Below, piece after piece: positions 35,280-43,844 of a DNA stretch of 64,000 bases. The first letter of the stretch is position 1. Every line of letters begins with the position of its first letter. Under the pieces are notes generated by a model, which worked only from the letters and a program-made list of their open reading frames with translations, was not told where the DNA came from and did not search any database. A program made the position numbers and the translations under genes. Source of the stretch: Streptomyces sp. 840.1 (GTDB lineage: Bacteria > Actinomycetota > Actinomycetes > Streptomycetales > Streptomycetaceae); NCBI RefSeq assembly GCF_003751445.1, contig NZ_RJUU01000001.1:1431001-1495000 (forward strand). Direction: 5' to 3'.

Positions 35280-38234
35280 ATGGGCCGTGACGGCGAGCCA
35301 CGGGTGCGTGTTCCGGAACAGCGAGCTCCGGAGCGACAGCCGGCGGACGGCACAGAGCTGCGCTTTTCCGTGCTCGGACCGGTACGGGCCAGGCGGGGCG
35401 ACGAGACGCTGCCGTCGGGTTCACCGCAGCAGCGCGCCCTGTTGTCGGCCCTGTTGCTGCGCGGCGGCCACACCGCCACGTCCGGTGAGCTGATCGACGC
35501 CATCTGGGGCGACGAGCCGCCCTCCCAGGCGCTGGCCGCCGTACGCACCTACGCCTCCCGGCTCCGCAAGATCCTGGGCCCGCAGACCCTGGCGAGCGAT
35601 TCCGGCGGGTACGCGATGCGGACCGGGCCCGACGCGCTCGATGTGACCGTGGCCGAGGAACTGGCCTCCGGCGCCGACAAGGCCCGCGCCTCGGGCGACC
35701 GCTGCCGCGCCAGGGAGCTGCTGAACAAGGCGCTCGCCCTGTGGGACGGCGAGGCGCTCGCCTCGGTGCCCGGCCCGTACGCGGAGAACCAGCGCACCCG
35801 CCTGGAGGAGTGGCGCCTCCAGCTCACCGAGACCCGCCTGGACCTGGACCTGGAGGTCGGCTGCCACGCGGAGGCCGTCTCCGAACTGACCGCGCTCACC
35901 GCCGCGCACCCGCTGCGCGAACGGCTGCGCGAGCTGCTGATGGTGGCCCTGTACCGCAGCGGGCGCCAGGCCGAGGCCCTCGCCGTGTACGCCGACACCC
36001 GGCGACTGCTCGCCGAGGAACTGGGCGTCGACCCGCGCCCCGAACTGGCCCAGCTCCAGCAGCGCATCCTCCGGGCCGACGAGGAGCTGGCCCGCCCGGC
36101 CGACGAGCCCGTCCAGGCCGCCGCCCCGCTCCGCCCGGCCCAGCTCCCGGCCACCGTCCCGGACTTCACCGGCCGCACCTCCTTCGTCCGCGAGCTGGGC
36201 GACCGGCTCGCCACCGCCGAGGGCTCCGTCATGGCCGTCTCCGCGCTGGCCGGCATCGGCGGCGTCGGCAAGACGACCCTGGCCGTGCACGTCGCCCACC
36301 AGGCCCGCCCGCACTTCCCGGACGGCCAGCTGTACGTCGACCTCCAGGGCGCGGGCGCCCGCGCCGCCGAACCGGAGACGGTGCTCGGCGCCTTCCTGCG
36401 CGCCCTGGGCACGGCGGACTCCGCCATCCCCGACTCCCTCGACGAACGCGCCGCGCTCTACCGCTCCACGCTCGACGGCCGCCGCATCCTGGTCCTCCTG
36501 GACAACGCCCACGACGCGGCCCAGATCCGCCCCCTGCTCCCGGGTACGGCGGGCTGCGCGGCGCTCGTCACCAGCCGGGTCCGGATGGTCGACCTGGCCG
36601 GCGCGCACCTGGTCGACCTGGACGTGATGTCGCCCGAGGAGGCGCTCCAGCTCTTCACCCGCATCGTGGGCGAGGAGCGCATCAACTCCGAGCGCGAGGC
36701 CGCCCTCGACGTGGTCGCCGCCTGCGGCTTCCTCCCCCTCGCCATCCGCATCGCCGCCTCCCGGCTGGCCGCCCGCCGCACCTGGACGGTCTCGGTCCTG
36801 GCCGCGAAGCTCGCGGACGAGCGCCGCCGCCTGGACGAACTCCAGGCGGGCGACCTCGCGGTGAAGGCCACCTTCGAACTCGGCTACGGCCAGCTGGAAC
36901 CCGCCCAGGCCCGCGCCTTCCGCCTCCTCGGCCTCGCGGACGGACCGGACATCTCCCTCGCCGCCGCGGCCGCCCTGCTGAACCTGGAGACGCACGCGGC
37001 GGAGGACCTCCTGGAGGCCCTGGTCGACACGTCCCTGCTGGAGTCGGCGGCCCCGGGCCGCTACCGCTACCACGACCTGGTCCGCCTCTACGCGCGTTCG
37101 TGCGCGGAACGGGACGAGAAGTCGCCGCAGGAGCGGGAGTCGGCCCTCTCCCGGCTGCTGGACTTCTACCTGGCCACGGCGGCGGGGGTGTACGCGCTGG
37201 AGCGGCCGGGGGACCGGGCGGTGGATCACCTGGTGGCGCCGGACAACCCCGGTCTCCGGTTCAGCGACGGCCACACCGCCGTGGACTGGCTCTACAGCGA
37301 GGCCAGTGCGCTGCTCGCCTGCGCTCACCAGAGCGCCGGCAGCGGGATGCTCCGGCGCGCTGTCGACCTGCTGTGCGCCTCGAAGGACCTGGCCGAGTCG
37401 GGTGCGAACTCCCGCCAGTACGAGACGACCGGAACAGCTCTGCGCAACGCGGCGCAGGCGGAGAACGACTCCCGCGCGGAAGCGCGCGCCCGCGCCTCGT
37501 TGTCCACGGTCTACCTCGTGTCCGGCCGGTTCGCGCTGGCCGACGAGGAGGCCATGCACGCGATGGAGCTCGCCAGGGACTCCGGTGACCCGATCCCCGC
37601 CTGCTGGGCCCCGAACGACCGGGGAATCATCGCCTTCTACCAGGGCCGGCACTCGGACGGCGAGAAGTTCCTGCAGGAGGCGATCGACAACTACCGCGCG
37701 GACAGGAACCTCGTGGGCGAGGCATCCGCGTTGTGCAACCTCTCGCGGATCCACGTGGACATGGGTCGCACGACGAGCGCGGTCGAACTCGCTCAGCAGG
37801 GCACGGCCATCTTCGACGGCATGGGGCTCAGCCTGCGTACCGCCAACGGCCGTTTCGCCCTGGGTATCGCACTCACCCGGGCCGGGCGCACCACCGAGGC
37901 ACTGCAACAACTGGCCAAGGCGATGAGCCTGTTCCAGAGCACCCGCCAGCGCCTCTGGGAAGGGTCGACCCACTTCCGTATCGCCGAGGCCTACCTGGCG
38001 TCACAGCAGACGGCGCTCGCCGCCCAGCACGCGGAGCAGGCCCTTGCGCTGCGCGTCATCGGGGGCGAATGGATGCGTGGCAACGTCCTGACGACGCTGG
38101 GCCGCGCCCTCCTGGACCTGGGGCAGACCGATCGGGCGCGGGCGTGCTGGCAGGAGGCGTTGTCCATCTACGAGCAGACCGGTGCTGCGGAAGCGGCCGC
38201 GGTCCGCGCGCTCCTCGCCCCCGCCGCTGCCTGA
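35280..38234 (+). CDS. afsR: AfsR-type SARP/NB-ARC/TPR global regulator
   Basis: 984 aa from the ATG at 35280, preceded by AGGAGG; the frame is open far upstream but coding character starts here. SARP winged helix at ~28-105 (LRFSVLGPVRARRGDETLPS, SGELIDAIWGDEPPSQALA), bacterial activation domain to ~265, NB-ARC ATPase with Walker A GIGGVGKTT (~325-333), and C-terminal TPRs from ~720. Same plan and length as S. coelicolor AfsR, the DNA-binding ATPase phosphorylated by AfsK that activates afsS. A small afsS-like gene follows and an afsK-like gene lies 6 kb on, supporting orthology. Confidence 0.9.
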   Translation: MGRDGEPRVRVPEQRAPERQPADGTELRFSVLGPVRARRGDETLPSGSPQQRALLSALLLRGGHTATSGELIDAIWGDEPPSQALAAVRTYASRLRKILGPQTLASDSGGYAMRTGPDALDVTVAEELASGADKARASGDRCRARELLNKALALWDGEALASVPGPYAENQRTRLEEWRLQLTETRLDLDLEVGCHAEAVSELTALTAAHPLRERLRELLMVALYRSGRQAEALAVYADTRRLLAEELGVDPRPELAQLQQRILRADEELARPADEPVQAAAPLRPAQLPATVPDFTGRTSFVRELGDRLATAEGSVMAVSALAGIGGVGKTTLAVHVAHQARPHFPDGQLYVDLQGAGARAAEPETVLGAFLRALGTADSAIPDSLDERAALYRSTLDGRRILVLLDNAHDAAQIRPLLPGTAGCAALVTSRVRMVDLAGAHLVDLDVMSPEEALQLFTRIVGEERINSEREAALDVVAACGFLPLAIRIAASRLAARRTWTVSVLAAKLADERRRLDELQAGDLAVKATFELGYGQLEPAQARAFRLLGLADGPDISLAAAAALLNLETHAAEDLLEALVDTSLLESAAPGRYRYHDLVRLYARSCAERDEKSPQERESALSRLLDFYLATAAGVYALERPGDRAVDHLVAPDNPGLRFSDGHTAVDWLYSEASALLACAHQSAGSGMLRRAVDLLCASKDLAESGANSRQYETTGTALRNAAQAENDSRAEARARASLSTVYLVSGRFALADEEAMHAMELARDSGDPIPACWAPNDRGIIAFYQGRHSDGEKFLQEAIDNYRADRNLVGEASALCNLSRIHVDMGRTTSAVELAQQGTAIFDGMGLSLRTANGRFALGIALTRAGRTTEALQQLAKAMSLFQSTRQRLWEGSTHFRIAEAYLASQQTALAAQHAEQALALRVIGGEWMRGNVLTTLGRALLDLGQTDRARACWQEALSIYEQTGAAEAAAVRALLAPAAA

Positions 38235-38262
38235 GGGAGCCCCGTCGCCGATTGCCGTCGGC

Positions 38263-38284
38263 GTTCATCGATTGTTTATCGCCG
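38263..38284 (+). promoter_or_regulatory. AfsR/PhoP-type direct repeat upstream of afsS
   Basis: Two 11-nt direct units, GTTCATCGATT and GTTTATCGCCG, 167-188 nt before the afsS ATG. Spacing and GTTCA core are those of PHO-box units. In S. coelicolor, AfsR and PhoP bind overlapping sites at the afsS promoter. A -10-like TAGGGT is at 38354-38359; a nearer CAGTCT is at 38290-38295. Confidence 0.5.
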
Positions 38285-38450
38285 CTCGGCAGTCTGGTGC
38301 CCATCGATCCGTCGCGTCGGGGGGCAGGCGGATCGTACGGGGGACCACACCGCTAGGGTGAACGGTCCTTGTACGCCCGTCCGGCAGCCCACGGGGGAGC
38401 AGCCGGACGGGCATCGCCGACCGCGCACGTAACACCTCTGGGAGACAGGC

Positions 38451-38663
38451 ATGAGCGACGCAATCAAGCCCAAGGCCGGCAACGCCACGACGCAGGAGAA
38501 CCACGCGGGCAGCCCGGCCGCCGACGGCGGCACGGTCACTCCGCTGGAGAACCACGCGGGCAGCGTCACCGAGGGTGTCGCCACCCTGGAGAACCACGCC
38601 GGCGGCACGCCGAAGGACCTTCTCAAGCCGCAGGAGAACCACGCGGGCTCCGAGAAGGCCTAA
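38451..38663 (+). CDS. afsS: AfsS-like small protein with four ENHAG repeats
   Basis: 70 aa. The pentapeptide ENHAG recurs at residues 16-20, 33-37, 47-51 and 62-66, each preceded by Q or L and separated by Pro/Gly/Thr-rich spacers. AfsS of S. coelicolor is likewise a small (63 aa), repeat-based 'sigma-factor-like' protein encoded right after afsR and activated by it. The repeats there centre on DNH, so this is a variant motif. No signal peptide, TM or enzyme domain. Start has GGGAGAC upstream. Confidence 0.78.
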   Translation: MSDAIKPKAGNATTQENHAGSPAADGGTVTPLENHAGSVTEGVATLENHAGGTPKDLLKPQENHAGSEKA

Positions 38664-38738
38664 AGACCAGAGCGACGGGGTGGGGGAACGGCCGCGGCGG
38701 CGCGGAGGGGGAGCCGTCGCGGCCGCCGCACGTCCGGG

Positions 38739-38880
38739 CCCCGGCCGGGCTGCCGGCCCGCGATCACCGCGAGGGCCGCGTCGACGGCGTACTTGTGGCC
38801 GTGCAGGCCGGTCGCCCTGAGCAGGCGGATCGCCTCGTCCGCGATGTCCTTGGTGACCGGCTCGACGACGACCCGCACAG
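38739..38880 (-). pseudogene. PIN-domain (VapC-like) toxin fragment
   Basis: Minus strand reads VVVEPVTKDIADEAIRLLRATG, HGHKYAVDAALAVIAGRQPG, the C-terminal part of the common streptomycete PIN-domain family (GLHGHKYAIDA motif). The N-terminal half is absent and the end runs into unrelated Arg/Pro codons. It abuts the 3' end of the ligase gene. Confidence 0.6.
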
Positions 38881-38896
38881 GGCGATCAGTTCGTCC

Positions 38897-40462
38897 TCAG
38901 GAGGGACCGCCCTCCCCCCGCAGCTCCCCCTTCACCACCTTGCCGCTCGCGTTGCGCGGGAGGCCGCTGACGAACTCCACCGCCCTGGGCACCTTGTAGT
39001 TCGCCATCTCGCGCCGCGACCAGGCGATCAGGTCGTCGGCGGTCACCGTCGCGCCGGGGCGGCGGACCGCGTACGCCTTGCCGACCTCGCCGAGGCGGGG
39101 GTCGGGGATGCCGATGACCGCGACGTCGGCGACGTCCGGGTGCAGGCCCAGGAGCTGTTCGATCTCCGCGGGGTAGGCGTTGAAGCCGCCGACGATGAAC
39201 ATGTCCTTGATCCGGTCCGTGATGCGCAGGCTGCCGTCCGTGTCCAGGACGCCCACGTCGCCGGTGTGCAGCCAGCCGTCCGAGGTGATCGTGGCGGCCG
39301 TCGTCTCCGGGTCCTCGAAGTAGCCGCTCATCACGTTGAAGCCGCGGACCAGGACCTCGCCCGGTTCGCCGGGGGCGGCCAGGACGCGGATCTCGGTGCC
39401 GGGGATCGCGCGGCCGGAGGTGGCGGCGATGGTGCGGGCCGGATCGCCCCGGCGGCACATCGAGACGATGCCGCTCGCCTCGGAGAGGCCGTAGGCGGTC
39501 AGGACCGTGGCGATGCCGAGTTCGGTGCGCAGGCGCTCCACCAGCTGGAGCGGGACCACCGCCGCGCCCGTCACGACCAGGCGGAGCGCGGAGAGGTCGT
39601 GGGTGGAGCGGGCCGGGTGGTCCAGCAGTGACTGGTGGAGCGTGGGCGGGCCGGGGAGGACGGAGATGCGCTCGGCGGCGATGTTGGCGAGGACCGTGTC
39701 CACGTTGAAGACGGGCTGCGGGATCATCGTCGCGCCCCGCATCAGACAGGCGATGACGCCCGCCTTGTAGCCGAAGGTGTGGAAGAACGGGTTCACGATC
39801 AGATAGCGGTCGCCCTCGCGCAGACCGGCCAGTTCGCTCCAGATCTCGTAGCAGCGCAGCGTCTGGGCGTGGCTGATGACGGCGCCCTTGGGGCGTCCCG
39901 TGGTGCCGGAGGTGTAGATGATGTCGGAGGGGGAGGACGGGTCGATGGCGTCGGCCCGTGCCCGTACCCGCTCGGGGGAGATCCGCTCGCCCGAGGCCAG
40001 GAAGTCCTTCCAGGTGACGTAGTCGGCGGGGGCGGTGTCGGCGAGGACCACCACCTTCTCCAGGTCCGGGAGTTCGATGTCGGCGCGGCGCAGGGAGGCC
40101 ACGTACGAGGTGCCGAGGAAGGTGCCGGTGACGAACAGCAGCCTGGCCCGGCTCCGCTCCAGGATGTACGCCGCCTCCGTGCCCTTGAAGCGGGTGTTGA
40201 GCGGGACCAGGACCGCGCCGGCCGTGACCGCGCCCAGCGCGGAGACGATCCAGTCCAGGGTGTTGGGCGCCCAGACCGCCACCCGGTCCCCCGGCTCCAC
40301 CCCGGAGGCCATGCACGCGGCGGCGGCCCGTTCCACGCGTTCGCCGAGTTCCGTGTAGGTGATCCTGGTGCGGCCCTCGGCCACCGCCTCGCGGTCGCCG
40401 TAGCGTCGCGCCGCCTCCCGTACCAGGTTCGGGACGGTGGACCATTCCTCGTCGCCGCGCAT
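38897..40462 (-). CDS. FadD3-like fatty-acyl/steroid-acid CoA ligase
   Basis: 521 aa ANL-superfamily enzyme. AMP motif YTSGTTGRPKGA (~183-194), aromatic FFHTFGY, GWLHTGD (~395-401), and the catalytic C-terminal lysine in NASGKVVKG. Resembles FadD3, which activates the steroid C/D-ring acid HIP, but the substrate cannot be proven. Divergent from the Ltp2-like operon, sharing the palindrome at 40522. There are no steroid ring-cleavage genes in view. Confidence 0.9.
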   Translation of the reverse strand: MRGDEEWSTVPNLVREAARRYGDREAVAEGRTRITYTELGERVERAAAACMASGVEPGDRVAVWAPNTLDWIVSALGAVTAGAVLVPLNTRFKGTEAAYILERSRARLLFVTGTFLGTSYVASLRRADIELPDLEKVVVLADTAPADYVTWKDFLASGERISPERVRARADAIDPSSPSDIIYTSGTTGRPKGAVISHAQTLRCYEIWSELAGLREGDRYLIVNPFFHTFGYKAGVIACLMRGATMIPQPVFNVDTVLANIAAERISVLPGPPTLHQSLLDHPARSTHDLSALRLVVTGAAVVPLQLVERLRTELGIATVLTAYGLSEASGIVSMCRRGDPARTIAATSGRAIPGTEIRVLAAPGEPGEVLVRGFNVMSGYFEDPETTAATITSDGWLHTGDVGVLDTDGSLRITDRIKDMFIVGGFNAYPAEIEQLLGLHPDVADVAVIGIPDPRLGEVGKAYAVRRPGATVTADDLIAWSRREMANYKVPRAVEFVSGLPRNASGKVVKGELRGEGGPS

Positions 40463-40521
40463 CTCGTGCCCTCCCGCCGGACCGCACCGCGGTGGTCGGC
40501 TCCGGTGGCCGGCCGCAGTAG

Positions 40522-40536
40522 CTGACTATCCGTCAG
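40522..40536. promoter_or_regulatory. shared palindrome, site B (ligase / Ltp2-like operon)
   Basis: CTGACTATCCGTCAG: one mismatch to CTGACG-N3-CGTCAG. In the 128-nt gap between divergent starts (40462 and 40591), 60-74 nt from the ligase start. Confidence 0.65.
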
Positions 40537-40590
40537 ATTAGCTGTAGCCTCCTCCGCTGTCAGCAGTCATGACGGCCTCGGAGGTGGCGG

Positions 40591-41739
40591 GTGGCGACGC
40601 TCAAGGACAAGACAGCGATAGCCGGGATAGGGCAGACGCGGTTCGCGAAACACCTGCCCGAGTCGGAGAAGACCCTGGCCTGCCGGGCCATCGTCGCGGC
40701 GCTCGACGACGCGGGCATCGCCGCGTCGGAGGTGGACGCGTTCGCCTCGTACACGATGGAGGAGACCGACGAGGTCGAGGTCGCCAAGTCCATCGGGGCC
40801 GGTGACGTGACCTTCTTCAGCAAGGTGGGGTACGGGGGCGGCGGCTCCTGCGCGACGCTCGCGCATCTCGCCGCCGCCGTCGCGACCGGACAGGCGAGCG
40901 TCGGGGTCGCCTGGCGGTCGCGCAAGCGCGGATCGGGGCCCCGGCCCTGGAAGAACACCGCCGTGCAACTGCCGACGCCCGCCCAGTGGACCCGTCCGTA
41001 CGGACTGCTGCGGCCCGCCGACGAGATCGGCATGCTGGCCCGGCGCTACATGCACGAGTACGGGGCCACCCGCGACCACCTCTTCAACGTCGCGCTGGCC
41101 TGCCGCAACCGGGCCAACCAGAACCCCGACGCCGTGATGTACGAACGCCCGCTGACCCGCGACATGTATATGACCTCGCGCTGGATCAGCGAGCCGCTCT
41201 GCCTCTTCGACAACTGCCTGGAGACGGACGGCGCGCTGGCCTGCGTCATCGTCTCCGCCGAACGGGCCCGCGACTGCCGGCAGAAGCCCGTCTACCTCCA
41301 CTCGGTCGCCCAGGGACTGCCCGCCCAGCACCACGGGATGGTCAACTACTGGAACGAGGACCCGCTCACCGGACCGGCCTGGGCCGCCGCCCGACAACTC
41401 TGGAAGCAGGCCGACTTCGGCCCGGACGACGTCGATGTCGCCCAGATCTACGACGCGTTCACCCCGCTCATCCCGCTCTCCCTGGAGGGCTACGGGTTCT
41501 GCGGGCGCGGCGAGGGCGCCGCGTTCACCGAGGGCGGGGCACTGGAGAGCGGCGGCCGGCTGCCCGTCAACACCGGCGGCGGCGGGCTCAGCGAGGGGTA
41601 CGTGCACGGCTTCAACCTCATCAACGAGGGCGTGAAGCAGCTGCGCGGCGTCTCCACCGCCCAGGTCCCCGACGCCTCGACCTGCCTGGTCACCGCCGGG
41701 GAGGGCGTCCCCACGTCCGCCGTACTGCTGAGGAATTGA
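40591..41739 (+). CDS. Ltp2-like lipid-transfer/thiolase-fold aldolase
   Basis: 382 aa from a GTG. Thiolase-fold protein of the SCPx/Ltp type, with VGYGGGGSCATLAHLAAAV around the former nucleophile, IYDAFTPLIPLSLEGYGFCG and NTGGGGLSEGYVHGFNLINE. The YDAFT and LSEGY tyrosines are those used by Ltp2, a retro-aldolase of cholesterol side-chain degradation that needs a DUF35 partner. Exactly such a partner is encoded next. Probable function: C-C cleavage of a beta-hydroxyacyl-CoA. Confidence 0.85.
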   Translation: MATLKDKTAIAGIGQTRFAKHLPESEKTLACRAIVAALDDAGIAASEVDAFASYTMEETDEVEVAKSIGAGDVTFFSKVGYGGGGSCATLAHLAAAVATGQASVGVAWRSRKRGSGPRPWKNTAVQLPTPAQWTRPYGLLRPADEIGMLARRYMHEYGATRDHLFNVALACRNRANQNPDAVMYERPLTRDMYMTSRWISEPLCLFDNCLETDGALACVIVSAERARDCRQKPVYLHSVAQGLPAQHHGMVNYWNEDPLTGPAWAAARQLWKQADFGPDDVDVAQIYDAFTPLIPLSLEGYGFCGRGEGAAFTEGGALESGGRLPVNTGGGGLSEGYVHGFNLINEGVKQLRGVSTAQVPDASTCLVTAGEGVPTSAVLLRN

Positions 41740-41752
41740 GGAGCGATTCGCG

Positions 41753-42193
41753 ATGGATGGACTGTTGCTGCCCGTCGTCGACGAGGACGGCGCGCCCTTC
41801 TGGGAGTACGCGGCCCGCGGCGAACTGCGCGTCCAGGCCTGCGCGGCCCCGGACTGCGGAAAGCTCCGCTTCCCGCCCCGGCCGTGCTGCCCGCACTGCC
41901 AGTCGTTCGAGAGCGAGTGGCGGGCGATGAGCGGGCGCGGCCGCATCTGGTCGTACGTGCTGCCGCACCCGCCGCTGCTCCCCGCCTACGCCGACCAGGC
42001 CCCGTACAACGCGGTGGTGGTCGAACTGGCCGAGGCCCCCGGGATCCGGCTGGTCGGCAACGTGGTCAGCGGGCCCGACGCGCCGCTGAACTCCGTCGAC
42101 CCGGAGCGGCTGCGGATCGGCGCGGCCGTGAAGGCGGTCTTCTGCCCCGTCTCGCCCGAGGTGACCATGGTCCGCTGGCTGCTGGAGCGGTGA
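41753..42193 (+). CDS. DUF35 OB-fold/zinc-ribbon protein, partner of the Ltp2-like enzyme
   Basis: 146 aa. Rubredoxin-like zinc ribbon C30, C35, C45/C46 and C49 (QACAAPDCGK, PPRPCCPHCQ), then an OB-fold acyl-CoA-binding domain (GRIWSYVLPHPPLLPAYADQ, YNAVVVELAE). Forms complexes with thiolase-like Ltp enzymes. 13 nt after the Ltp2-like gene and 6 nt before the hydratase. Confidence 0.9.
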   Translation: MDGLLLPVVDEDGAPFWEYAARGELRVQACAAPDCGKLRFPPRPCCPHCQSFESEWRAMSGRGRIWSYVLPHPPLLPAYADQAPYNAVVVELAEAPGIRLVGNVVSGPDAPLNSVDPERLRIGAAVKAVFCPVSPEVTMVRWLLER

Positions 42194-42199
42194 GGGGCG

Positions 42200-42985
42200 A
42201 TGGCGCTGCGCACGGAGACGGACGGGGCGACCGGGGTCGCGCTGCTCACCCTGGACCGGCCGGAGAAGCTCAACGCGATCGACCTCGCTACGGCCGCCGA
42301 ACTGACCGCCGCCTGGCGGGCGTTCCGCTACGACGACGAAGTGCGGGCGGTCGTGGTGACCGGCGCGGGCGGCCGGGCGTTCTGTACCGGGATCGACCGG
42401 GGCGCGGACGTCCCGCAGCCCTCGTCCCCGTACACGATCGACGATCCGCTGATCGCGATCGGGCCGAAGGCCAACGACCTGTGGAAGCCGGTGATCGCGG
42501 CCGTGGAGGGGATGGCCTGCGGCGGGGCGTTCTACCTGCTGGGCGAGGCGGAGTTCGTCATCGCGTCCGAGGAGGCGACGTTCTTCGACCCGCACACCAC
42601 GTACGGCATGGTCAGCGCGTACGAGGCGATCTCGATGGCGCAGCGGATGCCGTTCGGTGAGGTCGCCCGGATGTCCCTGATGGGGACGGCCGAGCGGGTG
42701 TCGGCCCGGCGCGCGTACGAGACCGGGCTGGTCAGCGAGGTCACCCCGGCCGGCGGCGCGGTGGCGGCCGCGCTGCGGGCGGCGGCGGTCATCGCCTCGT
42801 ACCCGGCCGGGGCGGTGGAGGGCACGGTACGGGCCGTCTGGTCCGCCAAGGAGGCCGCCAGGACCCAGGCGCTGGCCCATGCCCCGCACCTGATCGCGCT
42901 CGGGAACCTGACGCCGGAGCGGCAGGCGGAGCTGTTCAGGGAGCGGGGCAGGGGGGCCGGTGGCGGTGAACCCCGTCTGAGGTGA
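42200..42985 (+). CDS. enoyl-CoA hydratase/isomerase family protein
   Basis: 261 aa crotonase fold. VALLTLDRPEKLNAIDLA (N-terminal), oxyanion-hole segments GGRAFCTGIDRG (~61-72) and GMACGGAFYLLGEAEFVIAS (~100-119). The second catalytic position has TYGMVSAYEA in place of the usual Glu-containing PExGLxP, so it may not be a standard hydratase. Last gene of the three-gene operon. Confidence 0.87.
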   Translation: MALRTETDGATGVALLTLDRPEKLNAIDLATAAELTAAWRAFRYDDEVRAVVVTGAGGRAFCTGIDRGADVPQPSSPYTIDDPLIAIGPKANDLWKPVIAAVEGMACGGAFYLLGEAEFVIASEEATFFDPHTTYGMVSAYEAISMAQRMPFGEVARMSLMGTAERVSARRAYETGLVSEVTPAGGAVAAALRAAAVIASYPAGAVEGTVRAVWSAKEAARTQALAHAPHLIALGNLTPERQAELFRERGRGAGGGEPRLR

Positions 42986-43019
42986 GGACCGTCCGAGATG
43001 AGCGCCGGAGCCGCGTCCG

Positions 43020-43577
43020 TCAGTAGCTCAGCTCGGCGGTGACCGAGCACTTCTTCACCCGGGAGACCTTGCTCGGGTTGTCCATCCGGACGGAGAGGGT
43101 CTGCGTGACGCCGCCGTCGACGTTCACGCTGGCCTCCCCCCTGTCCACGGTGTTGCCGCGCGAGTCGAGGAACGTCACGTCGACCTCGTAGGTGTGGCTG
43201 CCGGCCGCGTTCGCCGTGAGCCGCACGGTGGAGAAGGTGACGGCCTTGCGCTTGCCCTTGCCGGGTGCCGCGCAACGGAACACGTACGCGCGGGGCGCGT
43301 CCGTCGCGGTGGCGGTGGGGGTCGCCGTGCCGTAGGTGGAGCCGGTGGACGAGCTGTAGTCGTCATCGTCGTAGTCGGAGTCGGAGTCGGTGTCGTGGTA
43401 AGTGCCGTTGCTCTTCTTGGAGTTGGAGCACCCGCCGCCACTGCTGCTGCTGCCGCCGCTGCTGGACTTTCGGCTCTTGCTGCCGCTCTTGCTGCCGTGT
43501 CCGTGGCTGGAGAAGCCCGTGAGCGCGAGGACCACCGCGACCAGGACCACTGTCAGTTTCATGTGCTGCCGCATCAT
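43020..43577 (-). CDS. secreted Ser/Asp-rich protein
   Basis: 185 aa. Signal peptide at the N-terminus (HMKLTVVLVAVVLALTGFSS), then a low-complexity Ser/Gly/Lys/Asp tract with SDSDSDYDDDDYSS-like acidic repeats. The C-terminal ~85-residue beta domain (YVFRCAAPGKGKRKAVTFST ... VKKCSVTAELSY) has two Cys likely in a disulphide. No lipobox cysteine. It resembles FxLYD-type small extracellular domains. Three nearby starts are possible (43577, 43574, 43562). Confidence 0.7.
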   Translation of the reverse strand: MMRQHMKLTVVLVAVVLALTGFSSHGHGSKSGSKSRKSSSGGSSSSGGGCSNSKKSNGTYHDTDSDSDYDDDDYSSSTGSTYGTATPTATATDAPRAYVFRCAAPGKGKRKAVTFSTVRLTANAAGSHTYEVDVTFLDSRGNTVDRGEASVNVDGGVTQTLSVRMDNPSKVSRVKKCSVTAELSY

Positions 43578-43844
43578 CGATGCAGCCCCCCTTGTGTTGT
43601 GACTCGTCTCTTCGCCGTCGCACGGCGCGCGACACCGTAGCGCACAGCATGGCCGGTCCCGGTCGGCAGCCCGGTCATGGCCCTGTCACGGTCTTGTCAT
43701 CATCTGCCCGTGATCGGAACGCGGCCCGGCATATCTCCGTCTGGTGGCGGGCGTCATTCGCCCGGCGTAGCGTCGGGAGGCGAGAGCGGTGCTGATCCGC
43801 GCCACCGGCCGGTGGCGCCTCGCGCGTCCCGCTGGAGGCCGGAG

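Noticed and set aside
35421..37973. Long minus-strand open frame opposite afsR
   Set aside because: High-GC codon bias commonly keeps the opposite frame open; its product is Gly/Arg/Val-rich with no domain. The plus strand encodes clear AfsR domains.
33912..38234. A 1440-codon open frame on the plus strand spanning the amidohydrolase region and afsR
   Set aside because: The part before 35280 is antisense to the amidohydrolase gene and has biased, repetitive composition. The proper SARP N-terminus with a ribosome-binding site begins at 35280.
38451..38663. The ENHAG protein as a multi-core RiPP precursor
   Set aside because: No modifying enzyme, protease or transporter is adjacent, and its place after afsR fits an AfsS-type regulator better. 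Not formally excluded.
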